Positions 15,785 through 25,024 of a stretch of 38,024 nt of DNA are shown here, in pieces. Below the pieces are notes generated by a model. The model did not search any database. It was not told the DNA's origin and worked only from the letters and a program-made list of their open reading frames with translations. Made by a program: the position numbers and the translations under genes. Within the stretch, counting starts at the first letter, position 1; every line of letters begins with the position of its first letter. Location: the NCBI GenBank assembly GCA_035604215.1, contig DATNIW010000024.1:1-38024 (forward strand). Direction: 5' to 3'. The stretch comes from UBA5070 sp035604215 (GTDB taxonomy: Bacteria > Fibrobacterota > Fibrobacteria > UBA5070).

Positions 15785-17089
15785 ATGGCGACCCTCACCG
15801 TCACCCAGAACTTCGGCAAGGGAGCGGCGGACATCTCCGTCTACAGGTCCCTGGGCGGCTACGCCAGCCTGGGGCCCAGGCTCTTCGACCTTTCCCAGTT
15901 CGAACTCATCGACCTGGTCACCCGATCCGGACTCCGTGGCCGCGGAGGGGCGGGATTCCCCACCGGCATGAAATGGTCCTTCGTGCCGCGCAACACGCCC
16001 AAGCCGGTGTATCTGGTGGTGAACGCCGACGAAGGCGAACCGGGAACGTTCAAGGACCATGTCCTGATGCTGGAAGATCCGCACCGCTTGATCGAGGGCA
16101 TGATCGCCTGCGGTTGGGCTCTGGGAGTGCGAACGGCCTACATCTACGTGCGCGGCGAATTCCTGAAGGCCATCGAGACCCTGAACGCCGCCCTGAAGCA
16201 GGCCTACGAGGCCGGAATCCTGGGCGAGAACATCCTGGGTTCGGGTTACAGCCTGGACATCTACGTGCACCGCGGCGCGGGCGCCTACATCTGCGGCGAG
16301 GAGACCGCCCTCATCAACAGCCTGGAAGGCTACAAGGGCCAGCCCCGGCTCAAGCCGCCGTTTCCGGCGGTTTCGGGAGCCTGGGCGTCGCCCACCTGCG
16401 TCAACAACGTGGAAACGCTCATGGCCCTGCCCTGGATCCTGGAGCACGGTCCTGCCGCCTACAGCGCGCTGGGGACCCCCAAATCCGGCGGCACCAAGGT
16501 GTTCTCCGTTTCCGGCGACGTGAAACGACCCGGCGTCTACGAGATCCCGCTGGGCACCCCTCTCCTGGAATTCCTGGAATCGCCCGAATGGTGCCAGGGC
16601 GTGCTGGGAACCCTGAAGGGCGTGATCCCCGGCGGATCCAGTTCGCCGGTTCTCACGGCGGAGGAATCGGCCAAGGCCAACATGGACTACGAAAGCCTCG
16701 CGAGCCTGAAGAGCATGCTGGGGTCGGGTGCCGTGATCGCCTTCAACGACACGCGCAGCGCCGTGGGGATGCTGGCCTCGCTGACCCGCTTCTACGCCCA
16801 CGAGTCCTGCGGCCAATGCACGCCCTGCCGCGAGGGGACCGGCTACGCCGACCGCATCCTGAAGGCCATCGTGCGGGGCGAGGGACGCGACGGCGACCTG
16901 GACACCATGCTGGACCTGGCCGCGAACTTCAGCTACACCACCATCTGCCCCCTGGCCATCGCCGACGCCTGGCCCATCGAGAACTTCATCGGCAAGTTCC
17001 GGTCGGAATTCGACGCCCTGCTCGCCTCCAACGCGGGGCATGCCGACTCCCGCGTCACCTCCGATTTCCGCCCGGGAGCGTTCTGGTAA
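15785..17089 (+). CDS. nuoF: NADH-quinone oxidoreductase subunit F, NADH and FMN binding
   Basis: The 434-residue protein oxidises NADH, holding FMN and cluster N3. The glycine-rich NADH/FMN loop is GRGGAGFPTG at 52-61, NADEGEPGTFKD at 80-91 lines the FMN site, and CGEETALINSLEG follows. N3 ligands are Cys342, Cys345 and Cys348 (CGQCTPC) and Cys388 (ICPL). The length is normal. The ATG directly follows the nuoE stop with no gap, and its stop TAA shares one base with the nuoG ATG. No deviation from the family is seen. Confidence 0.97.
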   Translation: MATLTVTQNFGKGAADISVYRSLGGYASLGPRLFDLSQFELIDLVTRSGLRGRGGAGFPTGMKWSFVPRNTPKPVYLVVNADEGEPGTFKDHVLMLEDPHRLIEGMIACGWALGVRTAYIYVRGEFLKAIETLNAALKQAYEAGILGENILGSGYSLDIYVHRGAGAYICGEETALINSLEGYKGQPRLKPPFPAVSGAWASPTCVNNVETLMALPWILEHGPAAYSALGTPKSGGTKVFSVSGDVKRPGVYEIPLGTPLLEFLESPEWCQGVLGTLKGVIPGGSSSPVLTAEESAKANMDYESLASLKSMLGSGAVIAFNDTRSAVGMLASLTRFYAHESCGQCTPCREGTGYADRILKAIVRGEGRDGDLDTMLDLAANFSYTTICPLAIADAWPIENFIGKFRSEFDALLASNAGHADSRVTSDFRPGAFW

Positions 17090-18726
17090 TGAGCAACTCC
17101 TACAACTGGCCCGTGCTCCCCACCTCCGATTCCAAGCTCGTGACCATCGTGGTCGACGGCGTGGAGGCGCAGGTGCCCGAAGGAACGAACCTGGTCGAGG
17201 CTCTGAAGACCATCGGCATCGAGACCCCCCACTTCTGCTACCACCCGGACCTTCCCGTGGCCGGAAATTGCCGCCAATGCATGGTGGAGACGGAAGGCCC
17301 CCGCGGGATGGCCCTCTCCATCGCGTGCTACACCCCCGTCAGGGCCGGGATGAAGGTGGCCACGGACAAGTCCTCCGACAAGGTCCGCACCGCGCGCAAG
17401 GCGGTGATGGAGTTCCAGCTCGCGAACCATCCCCTGGACTGCCCCATCTGCGACAAGGCGGGCGAGTGCACGCTGCAGGAGAACTACATGGCTGCCGACC
17501 GCCAGCCCAGCCGCATGCGCGAGGAGATCGGCAAGCGGTACAAGGGTTCGCCCGACCATCGCCACCTGGATTCCAAGGGCCAGGATCGCGGCGGGAAGCA
17601 CGTGGACCTGGGGCCCGCCGTGGTCCTGGACGAGGAGCGCTGCATCCTCTGCGACCGGTGCGTGCGCTTCATGCGCGACGTGGCGGGATCCGAGCAGCTC
17701 TACATCGCGAGCCGCGGCGACCATTCCTTCATCTCCACCTTCCCCGACCAGCCGTTGGACCACGAGTACGACCTCAACGTCACGGACGTGTGCCCGGTGG
17801 GGGCGCTCACGGGAAAACACTTCCGTTTCCAGCAGAGGGTCTGGCTCCTCGGGAAGACGGAGACCGTCGATCCCACGGACGGGTTGGGCGCCAACATCAC
17901 GGTGGAACACCACGATGGCCACGCCTGGCGGATCATGCCTCGGAGGAATCCGGAGGTGAACAAATCCTGGATCGCCAACTCCTCGCGGTTGGCGTATCTG
18001 CGTCTGTCCGAAGACCGGCTGACCGCGGGACTCTTCGGACGTTCGGAGGTGCCGCTGGCGCAAGCCGTCTCGCGGCTCGGGGAGCTGGTGCGAGGGGCGC
18101 GCAAGGTCGCGCTGGTCGCGTCCGGCCACCTGACATTGGAGGACAACGCCGCCCTCCTGGCCTGGGCGCAGATCCTGGGTCCCAGGGCGGAGGTCTTCGG
18201 GGGTTCCTGGCTCTGGGTGGGCTCTCCCGACGGCATCGCGCGCTCCGGCGATCCGGTCCCCAACCGCAACGGGCTCAAGCTCCTGGGCATTCCCGACTCC
18301 CTCGACGAGTTGCGCGCCCGCGTCGGCGAGTTCGACGTGCTGGTGGTCGTGGGGAACGATCTTTGGACGGCCAACGCCTCGAAGGCCGCTTCCTTGGAGA
18401 AGATTCCCGAGCGGATCGCGCTTTCGAGCTGGTCGGACGCGACGGTGCAGGCCTCCACCCTGGCCATCGGGATCCGGGCCTGGGCCGAAGTCCGCGGCAC
18501 CATGGTCAACGTGGCGGGACGGATCCAGCTCCTCAACGCGGCGCCCATCCTGCCGAGCCCCGACCTCGAGCCGGCCTGGCAGGTCCTGTCCGCGGCGGGC
18601 AAGCTCGGGTGGACCAGCGAGCTGGACGCCTTCCGCTTCGCGCAATCCCGGATCCCGTCCCTGGTCGGGCTGACCTACCGGACCATCGGCCCCCAGGGGC
18701 GCAACCTGGCAGGAGCGGCGACGTGA
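17089..18726 (+). CDS. nuoG: NADH-quinone oxidoreductase subunit G, short form
   Basis: The 545-residue protein is shorter than common NuoG (about 680-900). Iron-sulfur ligands are complete for three clusters: N1b (Cys50, Cys61, Cys64, Cys80), N5 (His114, Cys118, Cys121, Cys127) and N4 (Cys185, Cys188, Cys191, Cys235). The fourth, distal cluster N7 known from some bacteria is absent: no CxxCxxxC lies after residue 250, and the place reads VNKSWIANSSRL, without cysteine. Residues about 280-545 are a reduced molybdopterin-type domain. It extends the electron wire from NuoF toward NuoI. The start overlaps nuoF by one base and the end overlaps nuoH in GTGA. Confidence 0.94.
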   Translation: MSNSYNWPVLPTSDSKLVTIVVDGVEAQVPEGTNLVEALKTIGIETPHFCYHPDLPVAGNCRQCMVETEGPRGMALSIACYTPVRAGMKVATDKSSDKVRTARKAVMEFQLANHPLDCPICDKAGECTLQENYMAADRQPSRMREEIGKRYKGSPDHRHLDSKGQDRGGKHVDLGPAVVLDEERCILCDRCVRFMRDVAGSEQLYIASRGDHSFISTFPDQPLDHEYDLNVTDVCPVGALTGKHFRFQQRVWLLGKTETVDPTDGLGANITVEHHDGHAWRIMPRRNPEVNKSWIANSSRLAYLRLSEDRLTAGLFGRSEVPLAQAVSRLGELVRGARKVALVASGHLTLEDNAALLAWAQILGPRAEVFGGSWLWVGSPDGIARSGDPVPNRNGLKLLGIPDSLDELRARVGEFDVLVVVGNDLWTANASKAASLEKIPERIALSSWSDATVQASTLAIGIRAWAEVRGTMVNVAGRIQLLNAAPILPSPDLEPAWQVLSAAGKLGWTSELDAFRFAQSRIPSLVGLTYRTIGPQGRNLAGAAT

Positions 18727-20063
18727 TCCACCTGGACCTCCCGTTCCTCCTGCAGTGCTGCAAGTTCCTCCTGGCCTTCGTTCCCCTGTGCCTGATCCCC
18801 ATCAACATCTTCATGGAGCGCAAGGGGGCTTCCCTCATCCAGGATCGGTTCGGACCCAACCGCGCCAACATCCCGCTCCTGGGTGGAATCCGCCTCTTCG
18901 GATTCGTGCAGAACCTCCCCGACGGCATCAAGCTCTTCACCAAGGAGACCTTCATCCCGAAGGGGGCGCACAAGGCCTGGTACCTGGTCGCCCCCATGAT
19001 CCCGCTGACGATCGCGCTGCTGACGCCATCGGTGATCCCCTGGTTCGCTCCCATGGCGGTGGAAGGAACGCGCGGGCTGGTCCAGATGTCCGGACAGATC
19101 CTGGACGCCGATGCCGGCGTCCTCGTGCTCTTCGCCCTCTCGGGGCTTTCCGTGTACGGGGTCGTGCTCGGGGCCTGGGCCTCCAATTCCAAGTACGCCC
19201 TCCTGGGCGGCATGCGCGCCAGCGCCCAGATGATCTCCTACGAGGTCTCCATGGGACTGTCCGCGGCGGGCATCTTCCTCCTGGCCGGAAGCTTCTCCCT
19301 GACGCGCATCGTCGAATGGCAGGGTTCCAATCCCCTGCATTGGGGCATCGTGCTGCAGCCCGTCGGTTTCGTGCTGTTCCTGACGGCGATGTTCGCCGAG
19401 ACCGGCAGGCCCCCCTTCGATATGGCCGAAGGCGAATCCGAGATCGTCGCCGGCTACCTGATGGAATATTCCGCCATGAGGTTCGGACTCTACTACATGG
19501 GCGAATACGCCCACATCGCCATCGCCTCCGCGCTGGTCTCGACGTTGTTCCTGGGGGGGTACCACATGCCCTTCCTGGGAACCGACGCGCTGCGCTCGAA
19601 CCTGGGCCAGGTGGCGGCCGGAGTGCTCGCCGTCTTCGGCGTCCTTTCCGGCCTGGTGGCCTGGGCGGTCCGCCGCTGGCAACGGATCTACGCCACCCGG
19701 GGCGGGTCGGACATCGCCGCCCGCAAGCGAGAGCACGGAATCCTGTTCGGGGTCTTCTCCCTCCTGGCGGTGGCCCTTTTGGCGGCGGCGATCGCGGCGG
19801 CGACATCGGTCCACCCGATGCAGGTCCAGATGGATGGCGTCGCCGCGTGGCCGCTGTGGGTGAATCTCGGGGCGGCGCTGCTCCAATTGGGCGTGCTGGT
19901 CGCCAAGACGCTCTGCATCTGCTGGGTCTTCATCTGGGTTCGCTGGACCCTGCCGCGCTTCCGCTACGACCAGGTCATGTTCCTGGGTTGGAAGGTTCTT
20001 CTGAACATCGCCCTCCTGAATCTGTTGGCCACCGCCGTGGTGGCCAAGCTGGCGAAAGGCTGA
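18723..20063 (+). CDS. nuoH: NADH-quinone oxidoreductase subunit H, with a membrane insertion
   Basis: The 446-residue membrane subunit joins the Q-module to the proton-pumping arm. Conserved elements are FGPNR near residue 42, the acidic EGESEIVAGYLMEY stretch of the quinone channel near 238-251, and the C-terminal LPRFRYDQVMFLGWK. Typical NuoH is 320-350 residues; here about 95 extra residues (roughly 285-380) lie between FLGGYHMPFLG and the last helices, with at least one additional hydrophobic segment and a basic loop (RRWQRIYATRGG). Comparable long forms exist in other phyla, so this is a lineage trait and not a fusion error. The start is GTG overlapping nuoG, with AGGAG upstream. Confidence 0.94.
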   Translation: MIHLDLPFLLQCCKFLLAFVPLCLIPINIFMERKGASLIQDRFGPNRANIPLLGGIRLFGFVQNLPDGIKLFTKETFIPKGAHKAWYLVAPMIPLTIALLTPSVIPWFAPMAVEGTRGLVQMSGQILDADAGVLVLFALSGLSVYGVVLGAWASNSKYALLGGMRASAQMISYEVSMGLSAAGIFLLAGSFSLTRIVEWQGSNPLHWGIVLQPVGFVLFLTAMFAETGRPPFDMAEGESEIVAGYLMEYSAMRFGLYYMGEYAHIAIASALVSTLFLGGYHMPFLGTDALRSNLGQVAAGVLAVFGVLSGLVAWAVRRWQRIYATRGGSDIAARKREHGILFGVFSLLAVALLAAAIAAATSVHPMQVQMDGVAAWPLWVNLGAALLQLGVLVAKTLCICWVFIWVRWTLPRFRYDQVMFLGWKVLLNIALLNLLATAVVAKLAKG

Positions 20064-20067
20064 AGAC

Positions 20068-20634
20068 ATGGCCATGACCGTTCCGAGACCGGAGATGACC
20101 CTGGCCGAAAAGGCCTACTTGCCGGAAATCGCCAAGGGCCTCAAGCTGACCCTGGGCCACCTTGCCAAGGGTCTGTTCCGCCCCGAGTCGCTTCCCGTGC
20201 TCAACTACCCGGAGATCCAGCCGGAAGTGCCCAGGGACTACCGGGCCCAGCACCGGCTCATGAAACGGCCAGACGGCGAACCCCGTTGCGTCGCCTGCTT
20301 CATGTGCTCCACCGCGTGCCCGGCCAACTGCATCCACATCCAGGCGACGGAATCGGCGGACGACCGCATCGAGAAGAAACCCGCCAGGTTCGAGATCGAC
20401 CTCCTCGTCTGCGTCTTCTGCGGGCTCTGCGTGGAAGCCTGCCCGGTGGACGCCATTCGGATGGACACGAAGAAGGTCGCCTTGGCCGCCGACAGCCGCG
20501 AGAAGTTCAAGGTGGGACTGCGCGACCTCCTGGATTGGAAGCCGTCGGACTATCCCGTCTCCGACACCCAGAGCCAGAAGGCCCCGGGCGGGACCCTCAA
20601 CGAGCAAGCCCGGAAGGAGTGGGGTCTGGCATGA
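20068..20634 (+). CDS. nuoI: NADH-quinone oxidoreductase subunit I, two 4Fe-4S clusters
   Basis: The 188-residue ferredoxin-like subunit carries clusters N6a and N6b between NuoG and NuoB. The ligand sets are Cys74, Cys77, Cys80, Cys84 (CVACFMCSTAC) and Cys115, Cys118, Cys121, Cys125 (CVFCGLCVEAC), each followed by the usual Pro. An amphipathic N-terminal helix contacts the membrane. It begins 4 bases after nuoH and ends in an ATGA overlap with nuoJ. Confidence 0.96.
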   Translation: MAMTVPRPEMTLAEKAYLPEIAKGLKLTLGHLAKGLFRPESLPVLNYPEIQPEVPRDYRAQHRLMKRPDGEPRCVACFMCSTACPANCIHIQATESADDRIEKKPARFEIDLLVCVFCGLCVEACPVDAIRMDTKKVALAADSREKFKVGLRDLLDWKPSDYPVSDTQSQKAPGGTLNEQARKEWGLA

Positions 20635-21194
20635 TCACCCAGGTGTACTTCTGGATCTTCTCCATCGTCGCCCTCGCCACCGCCCTGGGCGTGCTCGTCT
20701 CCAGGCATCCCATCCACGCGGCGCTCTGCCTGATCGGAACCATGGTGTCGCTCGCCGGCATCTACAGCCTGATCGCGGCGCCCTTCCTGGCCACGCTGCA
20801 GATCCTGGTCTACGCCGGGGCCATCGTCATGCTGCTCGTCTTCGTGATCATGGTGCTCAATTCCGCCAAGGACGAGCACACGCCCCGATGGGACGCCTTC
20901 GGCTGGGCGGCCCTCGCTCCCGCCGCGGCCACCGCCTTCTTCCTGCTCCGGATCCTCCTGGGCGCCGACGCGGCGCGTTCGTTCGCCTTGCGTCCCACGG
21001 ATCCCCCCGCGGCGCGGGGCACGGTGGAGGCCCTTTCCACGCTCCTGTTCGGCGATCGCATCGGGGCCTGGTCGTTCCTGTTCCTGGTCGTGGGACTTCT
21101 CCTGCTTTCCGCCGTCGTCGGAGCGGTGCTCCTCGCCAAGCACCGGTTGGACGATCCCGCCGCACCCTCCACCCCCCGTCCGGGAGGCCATTGA
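20631..21194 (+). CDS. nuoJ: NADH-quinone oxidoreductase subunit J
   Basis: The 187-residue membrane protein has about five helices. The third-helix motif FLATLQILVYAGAIVMLLVF (split near residues 47-66), which contains the mobile pi-bulge region of NuoJ, is intact, and SRHPIHAALCLI precedes it. The start ATG 20631 overlaps the nuoI stop, with GGAAGGAG (20611-20618) upstream. The last residues are a short polar tail. It shares one base with nuoK (TGATG). Confidence 0.93.
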   Translation: MITQVYFWIFSIVALATALGVLVSRHPIHAALCLIGTMVSLAGIYSLIAAPFLATLQILVYAGAIVMLLVFVIMVLNSAKDEHTPRWDAFGWAALAPAAATAFFLLRILLGADAARSFALRPTDPPAARGTVEALSTLLFGDRIGAWSFLFLVVGLLLLSAVVGAVLLAKHRLDDPAAPSTPRPGGH

Positions 21195-21511
21195 TGGGCG
21201 ACCTGCAGCCGATCCAGCTCCAAGTCCTGGCCGCGATCCTCTTCGCCCTCGGCCTGGCCACGGTGATGGCGCGTCGGAATCTGTTCTTCGTGCTCATGGG
21301 GGTCGAACTGATGCTGAACGCGGCGAACCTCTCGTTCCTGTCGTGGTCCCGAACGATGCCCGGAGCCGTCGGGTTGGAGGGTCAGCTCGCCCCCATCTTC
21401 GCGATCGCGGTCGCCGCCGCCGAGGCCTGCGTGGGCCTCGCCATGCTGCTCTCCGTCTTCCGCTCCCGGGAGAGCCTGGACACGGACGCATTCGACCGGA
21501 TGAAGGAGTGA
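21194..21511 (+). CDS. nuoK: NADH-quinone oxidoreductase subunit K
   Basis: The 105-residue, three-helix subunit is an MrpC homologue in the proton arm. The two buried glutamates expected for proton transfer are present: one in GVELMLNAAN and one in AAAEACVGLA. The first helix LQVLAAILFALGLATV and the RRNLFFVLMG turn are typical. The start overlaps the last base of the nuoJ stop. The length matches the family, with a short polar tail. Confidence 0.94.
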   Translation: MGDLQPIQLQVLAAILFALGLATVMARRNLFFVLMGVELMLNAANLSFLSWSRTMPGAVGLEGQLAPIFAIAVAAAEACVGLAMLLSVFRSRESLDTDAFDRMKE

Positions 21512-21515
21512 CACG

Positions 21516-23519
21516 GTGACGCCCCAACTCTGGCTCCTGCCCGCCCTGCCGTTCATCGGTTTCCTGATCAACGGGGGGCTCGCCCTGTTCGGATCCAGGA
21601 CGGAAAGCGGGCCGTCGCGGGGCCTTTCCGGATTCCTGGGGGTGCTCTTCCCCCTGGTCTCCTTCATCCTGGTGGTGCTCGCCTGGCAGGGTCTGTTCCT
21701 CGAGCGGGAATCGATCCTCAGGCTGAACCACGACCTGGGGCTCGGACTGGCGATCCCGCAGGTGAAACCGTTCGTCCAGGTGCTCTGGACCTGGATCCAG
21801 ACCGGCGAGCTGAACGTCGACTTCGGGTTCCGCTTCGACGAGCTCACGGGGATCATGCTCCTGTTCATCACCGGCATCGGGACGCTCATCCACCTCTATT
21901 CCGTTGGCTACATGGCCCACGACCGGGGGTTCGCCCGGTTCATGGCCTACATGAACCTGTTCTTGGCCAACATGGTGGTCCTGGTCCTGGGCAACGGCCC
22001 CCTGGTCACGTTCATGGGCTGGGAAGGCGTGGGTCTCTGCTCCTACCTGCTCATCGGGTTCTGGCACCACGACGCTTCGAACGGGGCCGCCGCCAAGAAG
22101 GCCTTCCTGGTGAACCGGGCCGGCGACCTGGGCTTCCTGCTCGGACTGTTCCTTCTCTGGCAGATCCTGGGAACCGGCACGCCCCTGACCTACGAGGCGA
22201 TCGCGACATGGTTCCGCGATCCCGTCCACGCCGCCCTGCTCGCCTCGGCTCCGGTCGCGGCCCTGGTCACCGCATCCACCCTGCTTCTCCTCCTGGGGGC
22301 CACGGGCAAGAGCGCGCAGATCCCGCTCCTCACCTGGCTCCCCGACGCGATGGCGGGTCCGACTCCCGTTTCCGCCCTGATCCACGCCGCGACCATGGTC
22401 ACCTCCGGCGTCTTCATGCTGGCCCGGCTCTCCGACGTGTTCGCGCACGCGCCTCTCACCATGGAGGTGGTCGCCTGGATCGGAGCGGCCACCGCGGCCT
22501 GGGCCGCCGTGACGGGACTTGTCCAGACCGACATCAAGAAGATCCTCGCCTATTCCACCATCTCGCAGCTGGGCTACATGTTCCTGGCGGCGGGCGTCGG
22601 AGCCTTCGACGCGGGCGTCTTCCACGTCTTCACGCACGCCTTCTTCAAGGGCGTGCTGTTCCTGGGAGCGGGATCCGTGATCCACGCCCTCTCCGGAGAA
22701 CAGGACGTGCGCCGCATGGGCGGCCTGTGGAAGAAGCTCCCGCTCACCTTCGCGGCCATGTTCTGCGGATGGTACGCCATCGTCGGGCTTCCCTTCGGCG
22801 CCGGATTCTGGTCCAAGGACCTGATCCTGGAGAAGGTCCTCCTGCGCGGCGGGCCCGCCCTGTACCTGGTCGCGCTGGCGACGGCCGTGATCACGGCGGT
22901 CTACATGACGCGGCTGATGATCCTGGTGTTCTGGTCCAAGCCGAGGCTCTCCCCCGATGCCGCTTCCCACATCCACGAATCCCCCCTGGCCATGCAGATC
23001 CCCATGTGGATCCTGGGACTCGGATCCCTGGTGGCCGGGTTCGCCTGGGCGGACCCCTTCCACCTCGACTGGTTTTCCCGGCACATGTCGGAAAGCGTCG
23101 GACCCGCCCAGGCGCTGCTCGGGGCCGGTACCGGAGGCGGGCCTTCCGCGATCCTCCTGGAATCGGTGGGGGTGGTGGCCTCCCTGTTGGGAATCCTGGT
23201 GGCCGTCGCGCTGCACCGGTCCGGAAAATTCCATGAAAATTCCACCGGTCCACTGTCCGTGCCGGCCAGGGCCTGGACCTTCCTGTTCGACGGAATCCAC
23301 GGCGTCGCCGGGATCTGGCCCGTGCGGATCCTCTCGTGGATCCTCGACAACATCGTGCAACCGCTCCTGGTCGGGTTCGCCCGCGTGTTCGGCTGGTGCG
23401 TGGAGATGGCCGGCGGCGCCGCGCGGATGGCGCAGACCCCGCGACTGCGGTGGAACCTGGGTCTTTCCGTCCTGGGGCTGGTCGCGCTCCTCCTCCTTCT
23501 GGCGAGGAACATCCTGTGA
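21516..23519 (+). CDS. nuoL: NADH-quinone oxidoreductase subunit L, antiporter-like
   Basis: The 667-residue membrane protein is the distal pump unit, homologous to Mrp antiporters. Signatures are WEGVGLCSYLLIGFW near residue 169, KSAQIPLLTWLPDAM with the loop-helix lysine, and a lysine in KKILAYSTISQLGYM. The C-terminal long lateral helix follows after about residue 560 (RAWTFLFDGIHGVAG...). The GTG start at 21516 has AAGGAG upstream, and the stop overlaps the GTG of nuoM (GTGA). No missing key residue is seen. Confidence 0.95.
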   Translation: MTPQLWLLPALPFIGFLINGGLALFGSRTESGPSRGLSGFLGVLFPLVSFILVVLAWQGLFLERESILRLNHDLGLGLAIPQVKPFVQVLWTWIQTGELNVDFGFRFDELTGIMLLFITGIGTLIHLYSVGYMAHDRGFARFMAYMNLFLANMVVLVLGNGPLVTFMGWEGVGLCSYLLIGFWHHDASNGAAAKKAFLVNRAGDLGFLLGLFLLWQILGTGTPLTYEAIATWFRDPVHAALLASAPVAALVTASTLLLLLGATGKSAQIPLLTWLPDAMAGPTPVSALIHAATMVTSGVFMLARLSDVFAHAPLTMEVVAWIGAATAAWAAVTGLVQTDIKKILAYSTISQLGYMFLAAGVGAFDAGVFHVFTHAFFKGVLFLGAGSVIHALSGEQDVRRMGGLWKKLPLTFAAMFCGWYAIVGLPFGAGFWSKDLILEKVLLRGGPALYLVALATAVITAVYMTRLMILVFWSKPRLSPDAASHIHESPLAMQIPMWILGLGSLVAGFAWADPFHLDWFSRHMSESVGPAQALLGAGTGGGPSAILLESVGVVASLLGILVAVALHRSGKFHENSTGPLSVPARAWTFLFDGIHGVAGIWPVRILSWILDNIVQPLLVGFARVFGWCVEMAGGAARMAQTPRLRWNLGLSVLGLVALLLLLARNIL

Positions 23520-25024
23520 ACCTGCCCATGGTCCTGGTCGCTCCGCTCGCCGCCGCATTCCTGACCTTCTTCCTCTCCGGACGAGACGCCGCTTCCACCC
23601 TGCGCACGTCCTTGTTCCTGGCTCTGGCGGTCGCCGGGGTCACCTTCCCCGTGCTCTTCGCGGGAACGGTGGCCACATCGGTACACACCTGGTTCCAGCT
23701 TCCCGTCCTGGGAACCGACATCCGCTGGGGTCTCGCCTCGGACGGCCTCTCCGGCTGGCTGCTGGCCTTGACATCCGTGCTCGTCCCCGCCGCACTCCTC
23801 TGCTCGCCTCGGGTGGTGGGCGACAAGATCCGCGAGTTCGCCGCGGCCGCCTTCCTTCTGCAGGCCACCCTGTACGGCGCGCTGCTCTCCGTGGATCTTC
23901 TCCAGTTCTTCGCGTTCTTCGAAGCGATGCTCATTCCCGCCACCATCCTCATCGCGATGTTCGGCGGTCGCGACCGGCGCCGAGCCGCCATGCTGTTCCT
24001 GGTCTTTTCGCTGGCCGGATCGGTGCCACTTTTCGTCGCCATCTGGTACCTGGCCACGGTTCCGGTGATGTCGGGCCACCACGTTTCCCTGGATCTGGTG
24101 TCCCTCCAAGCCCTCGTGGCCACGCTGCCTCCACAGGCGAGGCAGCGTCTGTTCGCCGCGACGGCCCTCGCCTTCCTGGTGAAGATCCCGGCTGTCCCGG
24201 TCCACATCTGGCAGGCAGACGCCTATTCCGAGGGGCCGGCTCCCGGGTCGGCGCTGCTCACCGGCATCATGGCGAAGATCGGTCTGTACGGATTCCTGCG
24301 CATCGCCATTCCCCTCTTTCCGCAGGAGGCGAAGGCCGACGCCGGCGTGTTCGTGGCGCTCGGCCTGGTGACCGTCCTCGTCGGAGCCCTGCTCGCGCTT
24401 CGCCAGCGCGAGGCGAGGCGGGTGCTCGCCTTCTCGTCCCTCTCCCACCTGGGATTGGGACTTGCCGCCATCTTCACCTTCCGCCCGGAGGCCATCTCCG
24501 GGGTGATCCTCCTGATGGTGGCCCACGGCCTGTCCGCCGCAGCGCTGTTCTTCCTGACCGGAATCGCGGAAACCTGGTCCGGCTCCCGCCACGTGGACGA
24601 CTTCGGCGCCCTGGCCAAAAGGGCCCCGCTGTTCTCGGTGCTGTTCGCGGTCGCCGCCTTGGCTTCGGTGGGACTTCCTGGAACCGCCGGATTCGTCGCG
24701 GAGTTCCTGCTGCTGGTGGCGCTTTGGAAGGCGTTCGGGCTCCTGGTGGCGGCCGTGGCCGGAACCACCGTGATCCTCTCCGCCGCCTACACCTTGCGAC
24801 TGGTGCAGAAGCTCCTGTTCGGCACTTCGGCGGAGAGGAACCCGGTCCCCTTGGAATTCCCCGCCGCCGCCGCCTGGGCGGTGGCACCCATGCTCCTCGC
24901 TCTGGTGTTCTTCGGGTTCCAGCCTGGTCCCATCCTCAAGGCCGCCCGGACCGACCTTCTCACCCGCCTGCCCTCGGCGCAGGCCCTCATCGTGGAGGAT
25001 GCCCCTCATGTTGCAGGTCGCTGA
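23516..25024 (+). CDS. nuoM: NADH-quinone oxidoreductase subunit M, antiporter-like
   Basis: The 502-residue membrane pump subunit has the helix layout of NuoM. Motifs include FFEAMLIPATILIAMFGG with the conserved Glu, VKIPAVPVHIWQADAY, and RRVLAFSSLSHLGLGL. I chose GTG 23516, since GAGGA lies 7 bases ahead and the N-terminus NLPMVLVAPLAAAF starts the first helix; the frame runs farther upstream but overlies nuoL. The end overlaps nuoN. Confidence 0.94.
   Translation: MNLPMVLVAPLAAAFLTFFLSGRDAASTLRTSLFLALAVAGVTFPVLFAGTVATSVHTWFQLPVLGTDIRWGLASDGLSGWLLALTSVLVPAALLCSPRVVGDKIREFAAAAFLLQATLYGALLSVDLLQFFAFFEAMLIPATILIAMFGGRDRRRAAMLFLVFSLAGSVPLFVAIWYLATVPVMSGHHVSLDLVSLQALVATLPPQARQRLFAATALAFLVKIPAVPVHIWQADAYSEGPAPGSALLTGIMAKIGLYGFLRIAIPLFPQEAKADAGVFVALGLVTVLVGALLALRQREARRVLAFSSLSHLGLGLAAIFTFRPEAISGVILLMVAHGLSAAALFFLTGIAETWSGSRHVDDFGALAKRAPLFSVLFAVAALASVGLPGTAGFVAEFLLLVALWKAFGLLVAAVAGTTVILSAAYTLRLVQKLLFGTSAERNPVPLEFPAAAAWAVAPMLLALVFFGFQPGPILKAARTDLLTRLPSAQALIVEDAPHVAGR

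Noticed and set aside
14810..17041. A 743-residue minus-strand frame over nuoE and nuoF
   Set aside because: Opposite-strand shadow of two genes with complete motifs; the composition is repetitive and unlike a real protein.
21294..23558. A 754-residue minus-strand frame opposite nuoL
   Set aside because: Rich in Glu, Gln, His and Asp-Gly runs, the usual antisense image of a hydrophobic membrane protein gene.
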